Positions 7,991-17,144 of a DNA stretch of 49,800 nt are shown in pieces. A model generated the notes under the pieces. That model did no database searches, was not told the origin of the DNA, and was given only the letters and a program-made list of their open reading frames with translations. Position 1 is the stretch's first letter; the number at the start of each line of letters is the position of its first letter. Made by a program: the position numbers and the translations under genes. Origin of the DNA: Marinitoga sp. 38H-ov (lineage in GTDB: Bacteria; Thermotogota; Thermotogae; Petrotogales; Petrotogaceae); assembly GCF_011057715.1 (NCBI RefSeq), contig NZ_LNGH01000036.1, forward strand, positions 1 through 49,800, in the 5' to 3' direction.

Positions 7991-9658
7991 ATGGGTATGT
8001 TTTGTTATCAATGTTCAGAAGCTTCAAAAGGTGTAGGATGTAATGTTATAGGTGTTTGTGGTAAAACCCCAGAAGTTGCTACATTACAAGATATGTTAAT
8101 TTGGGTAACTAAGGGATTATCTTATTGGACATTAAAAGCAAAAGAATATGGTGTAAAAGATGATGAAGCAAACTTATATGTTGCTGAGGCATTATTTAGC
8201 ACTATTACAAATGTAAATTTCTCAGTTGATAGAATGGTAGAGTTTATTGATAGAGCGATTGAATTAAGAGATAAAGTAAAACACTTATTCTTAGATGCAT
8301 ATGCTACAAAAGAAGGAAAACCATTTGATGAAAAGATTCCTGAAGCTGCTGAATGGTATAAACCTGGTGGAGCAGAAATATATGAATTAAAAGGGGCAGA
8401 AGTTGGAGTATATGCTGATGAAAATGAAGATATTAGATCATTAAAACAATTATTAATATACGGATTAAAAGGTATTGCAGCATATACAGATCACGCATAT
8501 GTATTAAAATATGCAAATGATGATATATTATATTTCATTCAAAAAGGTTTGGTAGAAACATTAAGAGATGATATAACAGTAGATGAATTAATTGGATTAG
8601 TATTAGAAGCTGGAAAATATGCGGTAGAAGCTATGGAATTATTAGATAAAGCAAACACATCAACATATGGAAATCCTGAAATTACTGAAGTTTATACAGG
8701 AACATACAATGCACCTGGTATATTAGTAAGTGGTCATGATTTATTGGATTTAGAAGAATTATTAAAACAAACAGAAGGTACAGGTATAATGGTATATACT
8801 CATGGTGAAATGTTACCAGCAAATGCATATCCAGAATTAAAGAAATACAAACATCTTGCAGGTAACTTTGGAAGTGCATGGTGGAAACAACCACAAGAAT
8901 TTGAAGAATTTGGTGGAGCAATTTTAATGACTACAAACTGTTTAGTTCCTCCAAAAGAATCATATAAAGATAGAGTATTCACAACAGGATTAGTTGGATT
9001 TGATAAATTAACTCATATTCCAAATAGAACAGATGGAAAGCCAAAGGACTTTTCACCAGTAATTAAAAAAGCATTAGAATTAGGACCAATTCCAGAAAGA
9101 AAAGGTAAGAAAATTGTTATAGGTTTTGCTCACGAACAAGTTTCACAAGTTGCAGATAAAGTTGTTGAAGCAGTAAAAACTGGAGCAATTAAGAAATTCT
9201 TTGTTATGGGTGGTTGTGACGGAAGACATCCTGGAAGAGAATATTATACAGAATTTGCACAAAAACTTCCAAAAGACAATGTAATATTAACAGCTGGTTG
9301 TGCAAAATATAGATATAATATGCTAGACTTAGGAGATATTGGAGGAATTCCGAGAGTATTGGATGCTGGTCAATGTAATGATTCATATTCATTAGTAGTT
9401 ACAGCATTAAAATTAAAAGAAGCATTTGGTTTAGATGATATAAATGAATTACCAATTGAATATAATATAGCTTGGTATGAACAAAAAGCGGTAGCAGTAT
9501 TATTAGCATTATTATACTTAGGTGTTAAAGGAATTAAGTTAGGTCCAGTTCTACCAGCATTTGTTTCACCTAATGTATTAAAAGTATTAGTAGAAAACTT
9601 TGATATCGCTCCAATAAAAACAGTTGAAGAAGATTTAGAATTTTTCTTAAGTAAATAA
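7991..9658 (+). CDS. hcp: hybrid-cluster protein (hydroxylamine reductase)
   Basis: This 555-residue protein is a class I hybrid-cluster protein, which reduces NO to N2O or hydroxylamine to ammonia in vitro and works in nitrosative stress. The N-terminal cluster ligands are C5, C8, C17 and C23 (C-x2-C-x8-C-x5-C). The hybrid 4Fe-2S-2O cluster ligands are all present as H249, E273, C317, C409, C437, C462 and E498, matching the Desulfovibrio enzyme in order and spacing. It lies 21 nt after the DUF438 gene with GGAGGTG before its ATG, so the two form an operon. No Hcr reductase partner is seen nearby. Confidence 0.95.
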   Translation: MGMFCYQCSEASKGVGCNVIGVCGKTPEVATLQDMLIWVTKGLSYWTLKAKEYGVKDDEANLYVAEALFSTITNVNFSVDRMVEFIDRAIELRDKVKHLFLDAYATKEGKPFDEKIPEAAEWYKPGGAEIYELKGAEVGVYADENEDIRSLKQLLIYGLKGIAAYTDHAYVLKYANDDILYFIQKGLVETLRDDITVDELIGLVLEAGKYAVEAMELLDKANTSTYGNPEITEVYTGTYNAPGILVSGHDLLDLEELLKQTEGTGIMVYTHGEMLPANAYPELKKYKHLAGNFGSAWWKQPQEFEEFGGAILMTTNCLVPPKESYKDRVFTTGLVGFDKLTHIPNRTDGKPKDFSPVIKKALELGPIPERKGKKIVIGFAHEQVSQVADKVVEAVKTGAIKKFFVMGGCDGRHPGREYYTEFAQKLPKDNVILTAGCAKYRYNMLDLGDIGGIPRVLDAGQCNDSYSLVVTALKLKEAFGLDDINELPIEYNIAWYEQKAVAVLLALLYLGVKGIKLGPVLPAFVSPNVLKVLVENFDIAPIKTVEEDLEFFLSK

Positions 9659-9661
9659 AAT

Positions 9662-9694
9662 AAATCCCCCTCTGGATCTCAGAGGGGGATTTTT
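9662..9694 (+). terminator. terminator after hcp
   Basis: A strong hairpin of about 12 bp (AATCCCCCTCTG paired with CAGAGGGGGATT) is followed by a T run, starting right after the hcp stop codon. Confidence 0.9.
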
Positions 9695-9716
9695 ATTGTA
9701 TAAACACAAATAATAG

Positions 9717-9752
9717 CAAAAATCCCATTTAAAGATAATATGGGATTTTTTG
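9717..9752 (+). terminator. second hairpin terminator
   Basis: AAAAATCCCAT pairs with ATGGGATTTTT and ends in a T6 run. It lies just downstream of the first terminator and gives a backup stop. The rest of 9753-9900 is AT-rich with possible -10 boxes (TATAAT) for the amylase gene but no clear -35. Confidence 0.7.
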
Positions 9753-9910
9753 TTATTATTGCTTAAAATATCTAATTATTATTAAATATAGATCATATCT
9801 TAAAAATTTTATTATTTATTTTCCGATTATAATATATATAAAAATATATTACGAATAGTATAATTTTATTGCTTTATATTAATAAATCATATTTAAGGAG
9901 GTATTGACAA

Positions 9911-11728
9911 GTGAAGCGTTCTTTTTTCGTTGTTATTTTATTAATATTATTATTGTTAGCGGGTTGTGTAAAAAATATTGATAAAAAAACTGAAGAAAAT
10001 TCCACAACTGTTATTAAAGGTGAATGGAGTCAGGCATATTTCCGAGGAACTCCAAATAATTGGGGAATTACATTGATGAAGAAAGTTGCACCAAACACAT
10101 GGGAAATTATAATTAAATTTGGTAATGGCGATGGATACGGAGCTCCGCGATTCAAAATAGATCATTATGGTGATTGGAGTGAAAGCTATCCTGTAACAGA
10201 TTATGAAGTAGAACCATATACAACATATAAGATAACTTTTTATGATGATACGCATAATATAGATATAAAAAAATATACTAGTCCTATAAATGGAGTAATG
10301 TTACAAGCATTTCAATGGTATTTGCCAGAATATGATGAGAACACCCAAAGAGGGTTATGGGTAGAACTTTCTGAAAAGATGCAAGATTTATCTTCTATGG
10401 GGATAACATCGTTGTGGTTACCTCCTGCTTATAAAGGTCAGGCAGGGAAAAGTGATGTTGGATATGGTGTATATGATATGTATGATCTTGGAGAGTTTAA
10501 TCAAAAGGGAAGTATTGCAACAAAATATGGAACTAAAGATCAATATTTAAATGTAATAAATTCAGCTCATTTATACAATATTCATGTATATGCTGATGTA
10601 GTATTTAATCATAGAATGGGAGCAGATGCAACAGAATGGGTTAATGCTACAAAAGTTTCATGGAATGACAGAAATTTGGAATTTGAAAATAGAGACATTG
10701 AAGCATGGACTGTTTTTAATTTTCCAGGAAGGGCAAATAAATATTCAGATTTTAAGTGGAGATGGTATTATTTTGATGGAGTAGATTGGGATCAAAGTGT
10801 TCAAGAAAAAGCAATATTTAAATTTAATGGTATAGGTAAATCTTGGGATTGGGAAGTTGATACAGAGAATTCAAATTACGATTATTTAATGGGTGCGGAT
10901 TTGGATATGGAACACCCTGATGTTATTAAAGAATTAAAAAATTGGGGAAAATGGTATGTTGATTTTACAAATGTTGATGGTTTTAGATTAGATGCAGTAA
11001 AACACATAAAATTTGATTTTTTTAATGACTGGTTGGACTATATGAGAAATGCTACAGGAAAGGAATTATTTACAGTTGGAGAATATTGGAGTACTGATAT
11101 AAATAAATTAAATAATTATATTTCAAAAACTCAAGGAAGGATGTCCTTATTTGACGTTCCATTACATCAGAATTTTCATGAAGCTTCTAATTCGGGTGGA
11201 TATTATGATATGAGAAATATTTTTAACGGAACTCTTGTGCAATCAAATCCAATAAAGGCAGTAACTTTTGTAGAAAATCACGATACACAGCCAGGTCAAT
11301 CATTGTATTCCTCTGTTCAAGATTGGTTTAAACCTTTAGCTTATGCATTGATTTTATTAAGAAAAGATGGATATCCATGTGTTTTTTATGGAGATATGTA
11401 TGGCGCTCCAGGTATAACAGCACAATATGATGTTATAAAAAAACTTATAGAAGCAAGAAAATTGTATGCATATGGTGAACAATATGATTATTTAGATCAT
11501 TGGGATATAATTGGTTGGACAAGATTAGGTGATGTAGAACATCCAAAAGCAATGGCGGTAATTTTAACAGATGGTCCAGGTGGAAGTAAATGGATGTATG
11601 TTGGAAAGAAAAATACTAAATTTGTAGATTATTTGGGAAATAGAAGTGATGAGGTATGGTCAAATTCTGATGGTTGGGCAGAGTTTAAGGTGAATGGAGG
11701 TTCAGTCTCTGTGTGGGTAGAGCAATAA
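9911..11728 (+). CDS. alpha-amylase, GH13, predicted lipoprotein
   Basis: This 605-residue enzyme cleaves alpha-1,4 bonds in starch or glycogen outside the cytoplasm. A lipoprotein signal ends in LLLAGC with the lipidated Cys at residue 19. Residues about 35-120 form a starch-binding-like domain (AYFRGTPNNWG). The GH13 barrel starts near residue 128. The motifs are DVVFNH at 229-234, GFRLD with nucleophile D361, GEYW with acid E391, and ENHD with D458. The start is GTG, supported by AAGGAGGT 8 nt upstream, and an upstream ATG in frame is lacking. It is transcribed alone between terminators. The T. maritima AmyA is a comparable lipoprotein amylase. Confidence 0.92.
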   Translation: MKRSFFVVILLILLLLAGCVKNIDKKTEENSTTVIKGEWSQAYFRGTPNNWGITLMKKVAPNTWEIIIKFGNGDGYGAPRFKIDHYGDWSESYPVTDYEVEPYTTYKITFYDDTHNIDIKKYTSPINGVMLQAFQWYLPEYDENTQRGLWVELSEKMQDLSSMGITSLWLPPAYKGQAGKSDVGYGVYDMYDLGEFNQKGSIATKYGTKDQYLNVINSAHLYNIHVYADVVFNHRMGADATEWVNATKVSWNDRNLEFENRDIEAWTVFNFPGRANKYSDFKWRWYYFDGVDWDQSVQEKAIFKFNGIGKSWDWEVDTENSNYDYLMGADLDMEHPDVIKELKNWGKWYVDFTNVDGFRLDAVKHIKFDFFNDWLDYMRNATGKELFTVGEYWSTDINKLNNYISKTQGRMSLFDVPLHQNFHEASNSGGYYDMRNIFNGTLVQSNPIKAVTFVENHDTQPGQSLYSSVQDWFKPLAYALILLRKDGYPCVFYGDMYGAPGITAQYDVIKKLIEARKLYAYGEQYDYLDHWDIIGWTRLGDVEHPKAMAVILTDGPGGSKWMYVGKKNTKFVDYLGNRSDEVWSNSDGWAEFKVNGGSVSVWVEQ

Positions 11729-11730
11729 GA

Positions 11731-11770
11731 TATATTGGAGTGATTTAAACAATCACTCCAATATTTTTTA
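11731..11770 (+). terminator. terminator after the amylase gene
   Basis: ATATTGGAGTGATT pairs with AATCACTCCAATAT and is followed by a T-rich tract. Confidence 0.88.
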
Positions 11771-11827
11771 TTTAAATTATATATGAGAAAAATAATCGGA
11801 TAATATTTTCTTAATAAAAGTGTAAAG

Positions 11828-11866
11828 TATAATGTATATAATTATTTATATCCCCTATATAGGGGG
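11828..11866 (+). promoter_or_regulatory. metal-operon promoter with GC-box palindrome
   Basis: A -10 box TATAAT lies at 11828-11833. About 18 nt downstream is the palindrome CCCC-TATATA-GGGG at 11852-11865, just before the GGAG ribosome binding site. G/C tracts around an AT core are typical operators of CsoR-type copper repressors. A metal-responsive repressor acting in the transcribed leader is therefore inferred. No such repressor is encoded in this window. Confidence 0.5.
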
Positions 11867-11880
11867 AAAGGAGTAAGATT

Positions 11881-13257
11881 ATGAAATATGATTTGGTTAT
11901 TTTAGGTGGTGGAGCTGCTGGATTTGCTGCAGCGATGAAAGCAAATGAATTAAATAAAAAAACGTTGATGATTAATGATAATAGTGATGTAGAAGTAGGA
12001 GGTACTTGTGTAAATGTAGGGTGTTTTCCCACAAAGCACATGTTATATAAGGCAGATTTAATACACAAGATAAAAAGCAATTTATTTAATGGAATAACAG
12101 CAAATGTAAAAATAGAATATGAAAAGATTGTTGAAGAAAAAAATAAATTAGTAGAAGATGCAAGAGAAGAAAAATATAAAAAGGTTTTATCTAATTTAGA
12201 AAATGTTAAATTCATTAATGGTAAGGCGAAGTTTGTTGATAATCATTCAATAATAGTTAATGGCAAGAGAATTTATGGTGAGAAGTTTTTAATTGCAACT
12301 GGTTCAAAGACATTTATTCCGCCTATTAAAGGTATAGAAAAAGTAAATTATTTAACAAATAAAACTGCTTTAGAATTGAAGAAAATACCAGAAAAATTAG
12401 TTGTTATAGGAGCAGGAGCATTAGGGTTGGAATTTGCACAAATGTTTTCAAGATTTGGATCTAACGTTATTATTATAGAAGCAAGTGAACATATAATGGG
12501 TGGAATAGATAGTGATTTTGAAAAAATGATGAATATTTATTTTAAAAAAGAGGGAATTAAGATTAAGAGAAATGCAAAAATAATGGAAGTGAAAGAAAAT
12601 AAAATAATTTTAGAAAATGATGAAATTATAGACTTTGATGAAATATTATTAGCAACTGGAAGAATACCAAATACTAAAGATTTGGGGTTAGAAAATACAG
12701 GTATAAAATTAGGAAAGAAATATGAAATTGTTGTAGACGAATATTATCAAGCAGAAAAAAATATTTGGGCTGCTGGAGATGTAATTGGTAATCCAATGTT
12801 AGAAACCGTAGCTGCAAAAGAAGGGTTTCTTGCGGTAAATAATATGTTTTTAGATGAAAAGAAAAAAATTGATTATGATATTATTCCATTTGCAATATTT
12901 ACAGATCCTCAATTTGCAAGTGTTGGAATAACAGAAAATGAAGCTAAAAAAAGAAAAATAAAGTTCAAATGTAATTTTGTAAAAATAGAAAATTTACCTA
13001 AAGCTATAGCTATTAAAGATACTAGAGGAGCAATTAGAATAGTTGTTGATAGTAATGAAACAATAATAGGTATACAATTATTATCTCCTATAGCAGCAGA
13101 TATTATTCATGAAGCTACAATGATAGTGAAAAATAAGATGAAAATAAATGAAGTAATAGAAACAGTTCACGTATTTCCAACATTATCAGAAATTATAAAA
13201 TTAGGTGCACAAGATTTTAAAAGGGATATTACAAAAATGAGTTGTTGTGTTGAGTAG
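11881..13257 (+). CDS. merA: mercuric reductase-like flavoprotein
   Basis: This 458-residue FAD/NAD(P)-disulfide oxidoreductase has the N-terminal FAD site GGGAAG (residues 9-14). The redox pair is C43/C48 in GGTCVNVGCFPTK, and the C-terminal dimerisation domain follows. Two neighbouring cysteines at the very end, C455-C456 in KMSCCVE, are the MerA hallmark that hands Hg(II) to the active site. It lacks the N-terminal heavy-metal domain of many MerA proteins. It is the first gene of an operon with a CopA-type ATPase and a metallochaperone. No merR, merT or merP is present, so the true substrate may be another metal or a disulfide. Confidence 0.8.
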   Translation: MKYDLVILGGGAAGFAAAMKANELNKKTLMINDNSDVEVGGTCVNVGCFPTKHMLYKADLIHKIKSNLFNGITANVKIEYEKIVEEKNKLVEDAREEKYKKVLSNLENVKFINGKAKFVDNHSIIVNGKRIYGEKFLIATGSKTFIPPIKGIEKVNYLTNKTALELKKIPEKLVVIGAGALGLEFAQMFSRFGSNVIIIEASEHIMGGIDSDFEKMMNIYFKKEGIKIKRNAKIMEVKENKIILENDEIIDFDEILLATGRIPNTKDLGLENTGIKLGKKYEIVVDEYYQAEKNIWAAGDVIGNPMLETVAAKEGFLAVNNMFLDEKKKIDYDIIPFAIFTDPQFASVGITENEAKKRKIKFKCNFVKIENLPKAIAIKDTRGAIRIVVDSNETIIGIQLLSPIAADIIHEATMIVKNKMKINEVIETVHVFPTLSEIIKLGAQDFKRDITKMSCCVE

Positions 13258-13267
13258 GAGGGGAAAA

Positions 13268-15421
13268 ATGAGCGATCAAGTAAAAAATGAAAGTAAACAA
13301 AATTTTAGAGTTATAGGAATGACATGCGCAACATGTGCAAAAACTGTAGAGAAAACATTAAAAAAAGTAGATGGAGTAAAATTTTCTGCAGTTAATTTAG
13401 CTACTGAAACAGCTTTTATAGTTTCTGATAATGAAATACCATTTGAAGAATTAAAAAAAGCTGTTCAAAAAGTTGGATATGATATTTCACTCGATGTTAG
13501 TCAAGATGTAGAGAAAAAAAGGTATGAAGAAACAAAGAAAAACCTAATTTTATCATTATTATTTACAATTCCAATCTCTGTTATGATGTTAATTCATATG
13601 TTATGGAAAGAGATACCGGGATTTTCTGTAATAGAAGTTATTATAGGTGGATTTGTTATATTCTATACTGGTAAAAAAACAATTAAAGGAGCATGGATAG
13701 CTTTATCTCACTTCCATACCAATATGGATACATTGATTTTATTTGGATCTGTAGCCTCTTGGCTTACAGCATTATTAAATTCATTTGGTTTGCCAATTGC
13801 ATCCTTCGGTACAATTGGTGCAATGATTATGGCTTTACATTTAACAGGTAGATTTATTGAATCGCATTTGAGAGATAAAGCAGCAAAGGAAATAAAAGCG
13901 TTAATGAACATGCAGGCAAAAGAAGCAAGAGTTTTAGTAGATGATGAAGAATTATTTATGCCAATAGAAGCTATAAAAGAAGGGTTTATTGTTTTAGTAA
14001 AACCTGGTGAAAGAATTCCTGTTGATGGGGAAATTTTAGAAGGGAAATCTTCAATTGATGAATCTATGATTACTGGTGAATCAATTCCTGTTGAAAAATC
14101 CGAAGATGAAAAAGTAATTGGTGGATCTTTAAATTTAACAGGGGTTTTAAAAATAAAGGTAACAAAAGTTGGGGAAGACACATTTTTATCACAAATGGTT
14201 AAGTTAATACAAGAAGCACAAGGTGCAAAGGTCCCTATACAAGCATTAGCAGATAGAATAACATTATGGTTTGTTCCTATTGTTATGACTTTGGCAGTGT
14301 TAAGTGGATTAATATGGTATTTTAACTTTGATTCTCTTACAGGGTTTATAACTAATATGAGAGATATATTTCCTTGGATTTTAAATACTAATGATCCGTT
14401 ATCTTTTAGTGTTTTTGTATTTGTAGCTACAATTGTTATAGCTTGTCCATGTGCTTTAGGGTTAGCAACACCAATGGCTTTGGTGGCTGGAACTGGCCAA
14501 GCAGCTAAAAAAGGTCTAATTATTAGAAATGCAGAAGCAATTCAAACATCTAAAGATGTTAAGGTAGTTATAATGGATAAGACAGGTACTATTACACAAG
14601 GAAGGCCTGTTATAATGGAACATAATATTCCTGAAGATAAAATAGAAATTATATCATCTATTGAAAGTATGTCAAATCATCCTTTAGCTAAAGCAATATC
14701 AGAAATGACTGAAAAAAGAGTAAAAATTGAAAATATTGAAGAAATATCAGGTTCTGGAGTAAAAGGTGTTTTTAATGGCAAAGAGTATTTTATAGGAAAA
14801 CCTAAAAATAATTATGATGATTTAAATAGTAAAGCGTATACTGTAATTGAAGTATATGAAGATAATAATTTACTTGGATATATAGCTATAGCAGATAAAA
14901 TAAGAGAAGATTCTAAAAAAGCTATTGAAGAATTTAAAAAAATAGGAATTATTCCAGTAATGGCTACTGGAGATAATGAAAAAACTGCAAAAGCAGTTGC
15001 TAAAGAAGTAGGAATTGAAGAAGTTTGGGCTGGAGTTAAACCTGAAGATAAATTGAATATTGTAAGAAGATATCAAGGTAAAGGTTATAAAACATTAATG
15101 GTTGGAGACGGAATGAATGATGCAGCAGCTTTAAAAGGGGCTGATATTGGAGTGGCTATTGGAAGCGGAACAGACTTAGCTATTGACAATGCTGATATAA
15201 TTATTGTAAAGGGTGGAGTATCAAAAATAGTAGATTCTGTTGAAATATCAAGAAAAACTTTTTCTATAATAAAATCGAATTTATTCTGGGCATTTTTCTA
15301 TAATGTTATTGCAATACCAGCTGCAATGGCAGGGCTATTGCATCCTGCAATAGCTGAAACAGCAATGGCATTTAGCTCAATAACAGTGGTATTAAATTCT
15401 TTGAGAATTAAAGGGAGGTAG
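13268..15421 (+). CDS. copA: copper-type P1B ATPase
   Basis: This 717-residue heavy-metal exporter has one N-terminal HMA domain with C20-x2-C23 (GMTCATC) and a TGES actuator motif at 269-272. The membrane metal site is CPC at 393-395, and the phosphorylated Asp is D437 in DKTGT. The HP motif is at 471-472, and GDGMND is in the hinge. CPC with this arrangement marks Cu+/Ag+ export. An in-frame GTG 21 nt upstream overlaps merA. The ATG at 13268 is chosen because AGGAGGGG precedes it. It runs 4 nt short of the chaperone gene, so the operon is merA-copA-copZ. Confidence 0.92.
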   Translation: MSDQVKNESKQNFRVIGMTCATCAKTVEKTLKKVDGVKFSAVNLATETAFIVSDNEIPFEELKKAVQKVGYDISLDVSQDVEKKRYEETKKNLILSLLFTIPISVMMLIHMLWKEIPGFSVIEVIIGGFVIFYTGKKTIKGAWIALSHFHTNMDTLILFGSVASWLTALLNSFGLPIASFGTIGAMIMALHLTGRFIESHLRDKAAKEIKALMNMQAKEARVLVDDEELFMPIEAIKEGFIVLVKPGERIPVDGEILEGKSSIDESMITGESIPVEKSEDEKVIGGSLNLTGVLKIKVTKVGEDTFLSQMVKLIQEAQGAKVPIQALADRITLWFVPIVMTLAVLSGLIWYFNFDSLTGFITNMRDIFPWILNTNDPLSFSVFVFVATIVIACPCALGLATPMALVAGTGQAAKKGLIIRNAEAIQTSKDVKVVIMDKTGTITQGRPVIMEHNIPEDKIEIISSIESMSNHPLAKAISEMTEKRVKIENIEEISGSGVKGVFNGKEYFIGKPKNNYDDLNSKAYTVIEVYEDNNLLGYIAIADKIREDSKKAIEEFKKIGIIPVMATGDNEKTAKAVAKEVGIEEVWAGVKPEDKLNIVRRYQGKGYKTLMVGDGMNDAAALKGADIGVAIGSGTDLAIDNADIIIVKGGVSKIVDSVEISRKTFSIIKSNLFWAFFYNVIAIPAAMAGLLHPAIAETAMAFSSITVVLNSLRIKGR

Positions 15422-15425
15422 ATTT

Positions 15426-15632
15426 ATGGATTTAGTATTATCAGTACCAGATATGGGATGTCAACACTGTGTAATGAAAATCACAAATGCATTAAATGAA
15501 TTAGGCGTGAAAAATTTTGATGTAAAATTAGAAGAAAAAAAGGTATATATAAATTCACCAAGTTGTGATGTTGAAGTTATTTTAAGAAAGTTAGAAGAAA
15601 TTGAATATCCAGCTGAAATTGTTATGGAATAA
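15426..15632 (+). CDS. copZ: CopZ-like copper chaperone (HMA domain)
   Basis: This 68-residue protein is a single heavy-metal-associated domain. The metal-binding motif is MGCQHC (C12 and C15), and the ferredoxin-like beta-alpha-beta-beta-alpha-beta length is normal. It would deliver Cu(I) to the ATPase encoded immediately upstream. A second cysteine at about residue 43 (SPSCD) is extra. GGGAGG before the ATG supports the start. Confidence 0.88.
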   Translation: MDLVLSVPDMGCQHCVMKITNALNELGVKNFDVKLEEKKVYINSPSCDVEVILRKLEEIEYPAEIVME

Positions 15633-15657
15633 GAGCCTTTTGGCTCTTATTTTTTTG
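15629..15657 (+). terminator. terminator of the metal operon
   Basis: TAAGAGCC pairs with GGCTCTTA around TTTT and is followed by T7. The hairpin includes the copZ stop codon. Confidence 0.85.
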
Positions 15658-15672
15658 ATATTTTTAATTATT

Positions 15673-15700
15673 TTGAAAAATAATAAAAATGTAGTATAAT
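15673..15700 (+). promoter_or_regulatory. promoter of the HD-GYP regulator gene
   Basis: TTGAAA at 15673-15678 and TATAAT at 15695-15700 are separated by 16 bp, upstream of a GGGGG ribosome binding site. Confidence 0.65.
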
Positions 15701-15721
15701 ATTTATAAGTATATAAGGGGG

Positions 15722-17113
15722 ATGTTACATTATATGGATACTTGGAAAATTTTATTGGTAGATGACGATAATTTAGTCCATTTATTTATAGAATCTGCTT
15801 TAAAAGATTTGGAGTTTGAGAACAAACCAATAGAATTATATCATGCATATAATTTAAAACAAGCAAAAGAATTTTTGGATATTAATACAGACACAGCTGT
15901 ATTAATATCAGATTTAGTTATGGAAAAAGATTTGGCAGGGCTTGAATTAATTAGTTATGTGAGAAACGAAATAAATAATAGAAATGTAAGGATAATTCTA
16001 GAGACTGCAAGACCTGAAAAAGCTCCTGAAGATATTACTGTTGCTACATATGATATTAATTTGTATCTCGATAAAAAAGATTTAAATGAAGTTAAATTAA
16101 GAACAGCAGTTTTAACTTCATTAAGATCTTATAGGGATATAATTTTGTTAGAAAGAGGAGTAAAAGGACTTGAAAAGATTATTAAAGAACCCCATGAGTT
16201 GCTATTTTTAGAAGATATTTATGCTTTTTTAGAGGAATGGTATGAAAAAGTAAAAATGTTTATTAAATATTATTCTATAGTTAAAGAGTATAGAGTAGGA
16301 ATAAAGTATAAAGATTTTATAATAGGCGAGTTGAGTGAAGAGAAATTTAATGATAAAAATGGAAATACTATTATAAAAGAATTTAATTATAAAGATGAAA
16401 GCGGTATATTTTTTGTAAAATTTAAATATGATATAAATCCTATAGAATCGGGAATTATATCTACATTTATTGAAAATATTTATCTTAGTTTTGTTTCAAG
16501 TAACTATTTTATTGATATGCATAAATCTCACAAAGAAATCATATATAAACTTTCTGATGTAATAGAAGCACGATCGGGTGAAACAGGAGCACATGTTAGA
16601 AGTGTTGCTGAAATTGCGTATATACTAGGAGAAGCCTATGGTATGGATAAAAAAAGACTTGATGTATTAAAATTAGCTGCTCCTTTACATGATATTGGCA
16701 AAATAGGTATTTCAGATGCAATATTGAATAAACCCGATAAACTTACTGATGAAGAATTTGAAATAATGAAAGAACATACTATAATAGGATATAATATATT
16801 AAAAGATTCAAAATGGGAGGTTTTTGATATTGCTTCAAAAATTGCTCTTCAGCATCATGAAAAATGGAATGGGAAAGGATACCCTTTTGGTTTAAAGGGC
16901 GATAATATACTATTAGAAGCAAGGATTGTTTCTATTGCGGACGTTTTTGATGCTTTAACACAAGATAGAGTATATAGAAAAGCATGGACATTTGATAAGG
17001 CTACAAATTATATCATTTCTTTGAAGGGAAATGCGTTTGATCCTTTTCTAATAGATTTATTTTTATCTAATATAGAAAAAATAAAAAAGATAAAAACTGA
17101 GTTGGATTTTTAA
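15722..17113 (+). CDS. response regulator with DUF3369 and HD-GYP domains
   Basis: This 463-residue protein has a receiver domain at about 8-135, with DDD near residue 14 and a phospho-acceptor Asp in LISDLVM near residue 64. A DUF3369-like middle part spans about 150-275. A C-terminal HD-GYP cyclic-di-GMP phosphodiesterase spans about 285-455. The HD pair is in APLHDIGKIG, the GYP motif in HHEKWNGKGYP, and ADVFDALTQDRVYRKAW is conserved. It would break down cyclic di-GMP when phosphorylated. No histidine kinase is adjacent. The start is uncertain: ATG 15722 sits too close to the ribosome binding site, and ATG 15734 is four codons inside. Confidence 0.9.
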   Translation: MLHYMDTWKILLVDDDNLVHLFIESALKDLEFENKPIELYHAYNLKQAKEFLDINTDTAVLISDLVMEKDLAGLELISYVRNEINNRNVRIILETARPEKAPEDITVATYDINLYLDKKDLNEVKLRTAVLTSLRSYRDIILLERGVKGLEKIIKEPHELLFLEDIYAFLEEWYEKVKMFIKYYSIVKEYRVGIKYKDFIIGELSEEKFNDKNGNTIIKEFNYKDESGIFFVKFKYDINPIESGIISTFIENIYLSFVSSNYFIDMHKSHKEIIYKLSDVIEARSGETGAHVRSVAEIAYILGEAYGMDKKRLDVLKLAAPLHDIGKIGISDAILNKPDKLTDEEFEIMKEHTIIGYNILKDSKWEVFDIASKIALQHHEKWNGKGYPFGLKGDNILLEARIVSIADVFDALTQDRVYRKAWTFDKATNYIISLKGNAFDPFLIDLFLSNIEKIKKIKTELDF

Positions 17114-17144
17114 AAAATAATGCTGCAAAACGCAGCATTATTTT
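17114..17144. terminator. bidirectional terminator
   Basis: AAAATAATGCTGC pairs with GCAGCATTATTTT around AAAAC, with an A run on one side and a T run on the other. It serves both the rightward HD-GYP gene and the leftward pyk gene, whose stop codon is inside it. Confidence 0.85.

Noticed and set aside
11881-13257. Lipoamide dehydrogenase serving the glycine cleavage system
   Set aside because: The redox motif fits both families, but the C-terminal vicinal cysteines and the copA-copZ neighbours point to metal handling. The glycine genes are also in a separate operon.
13247-13267. Seven-residue longer N-terminus of the copper ATPase
   Set aside because: The GTG overlaps merA without a ribosome binding site, while the ATG at 13268 has AGGAGGGG at a good distance.
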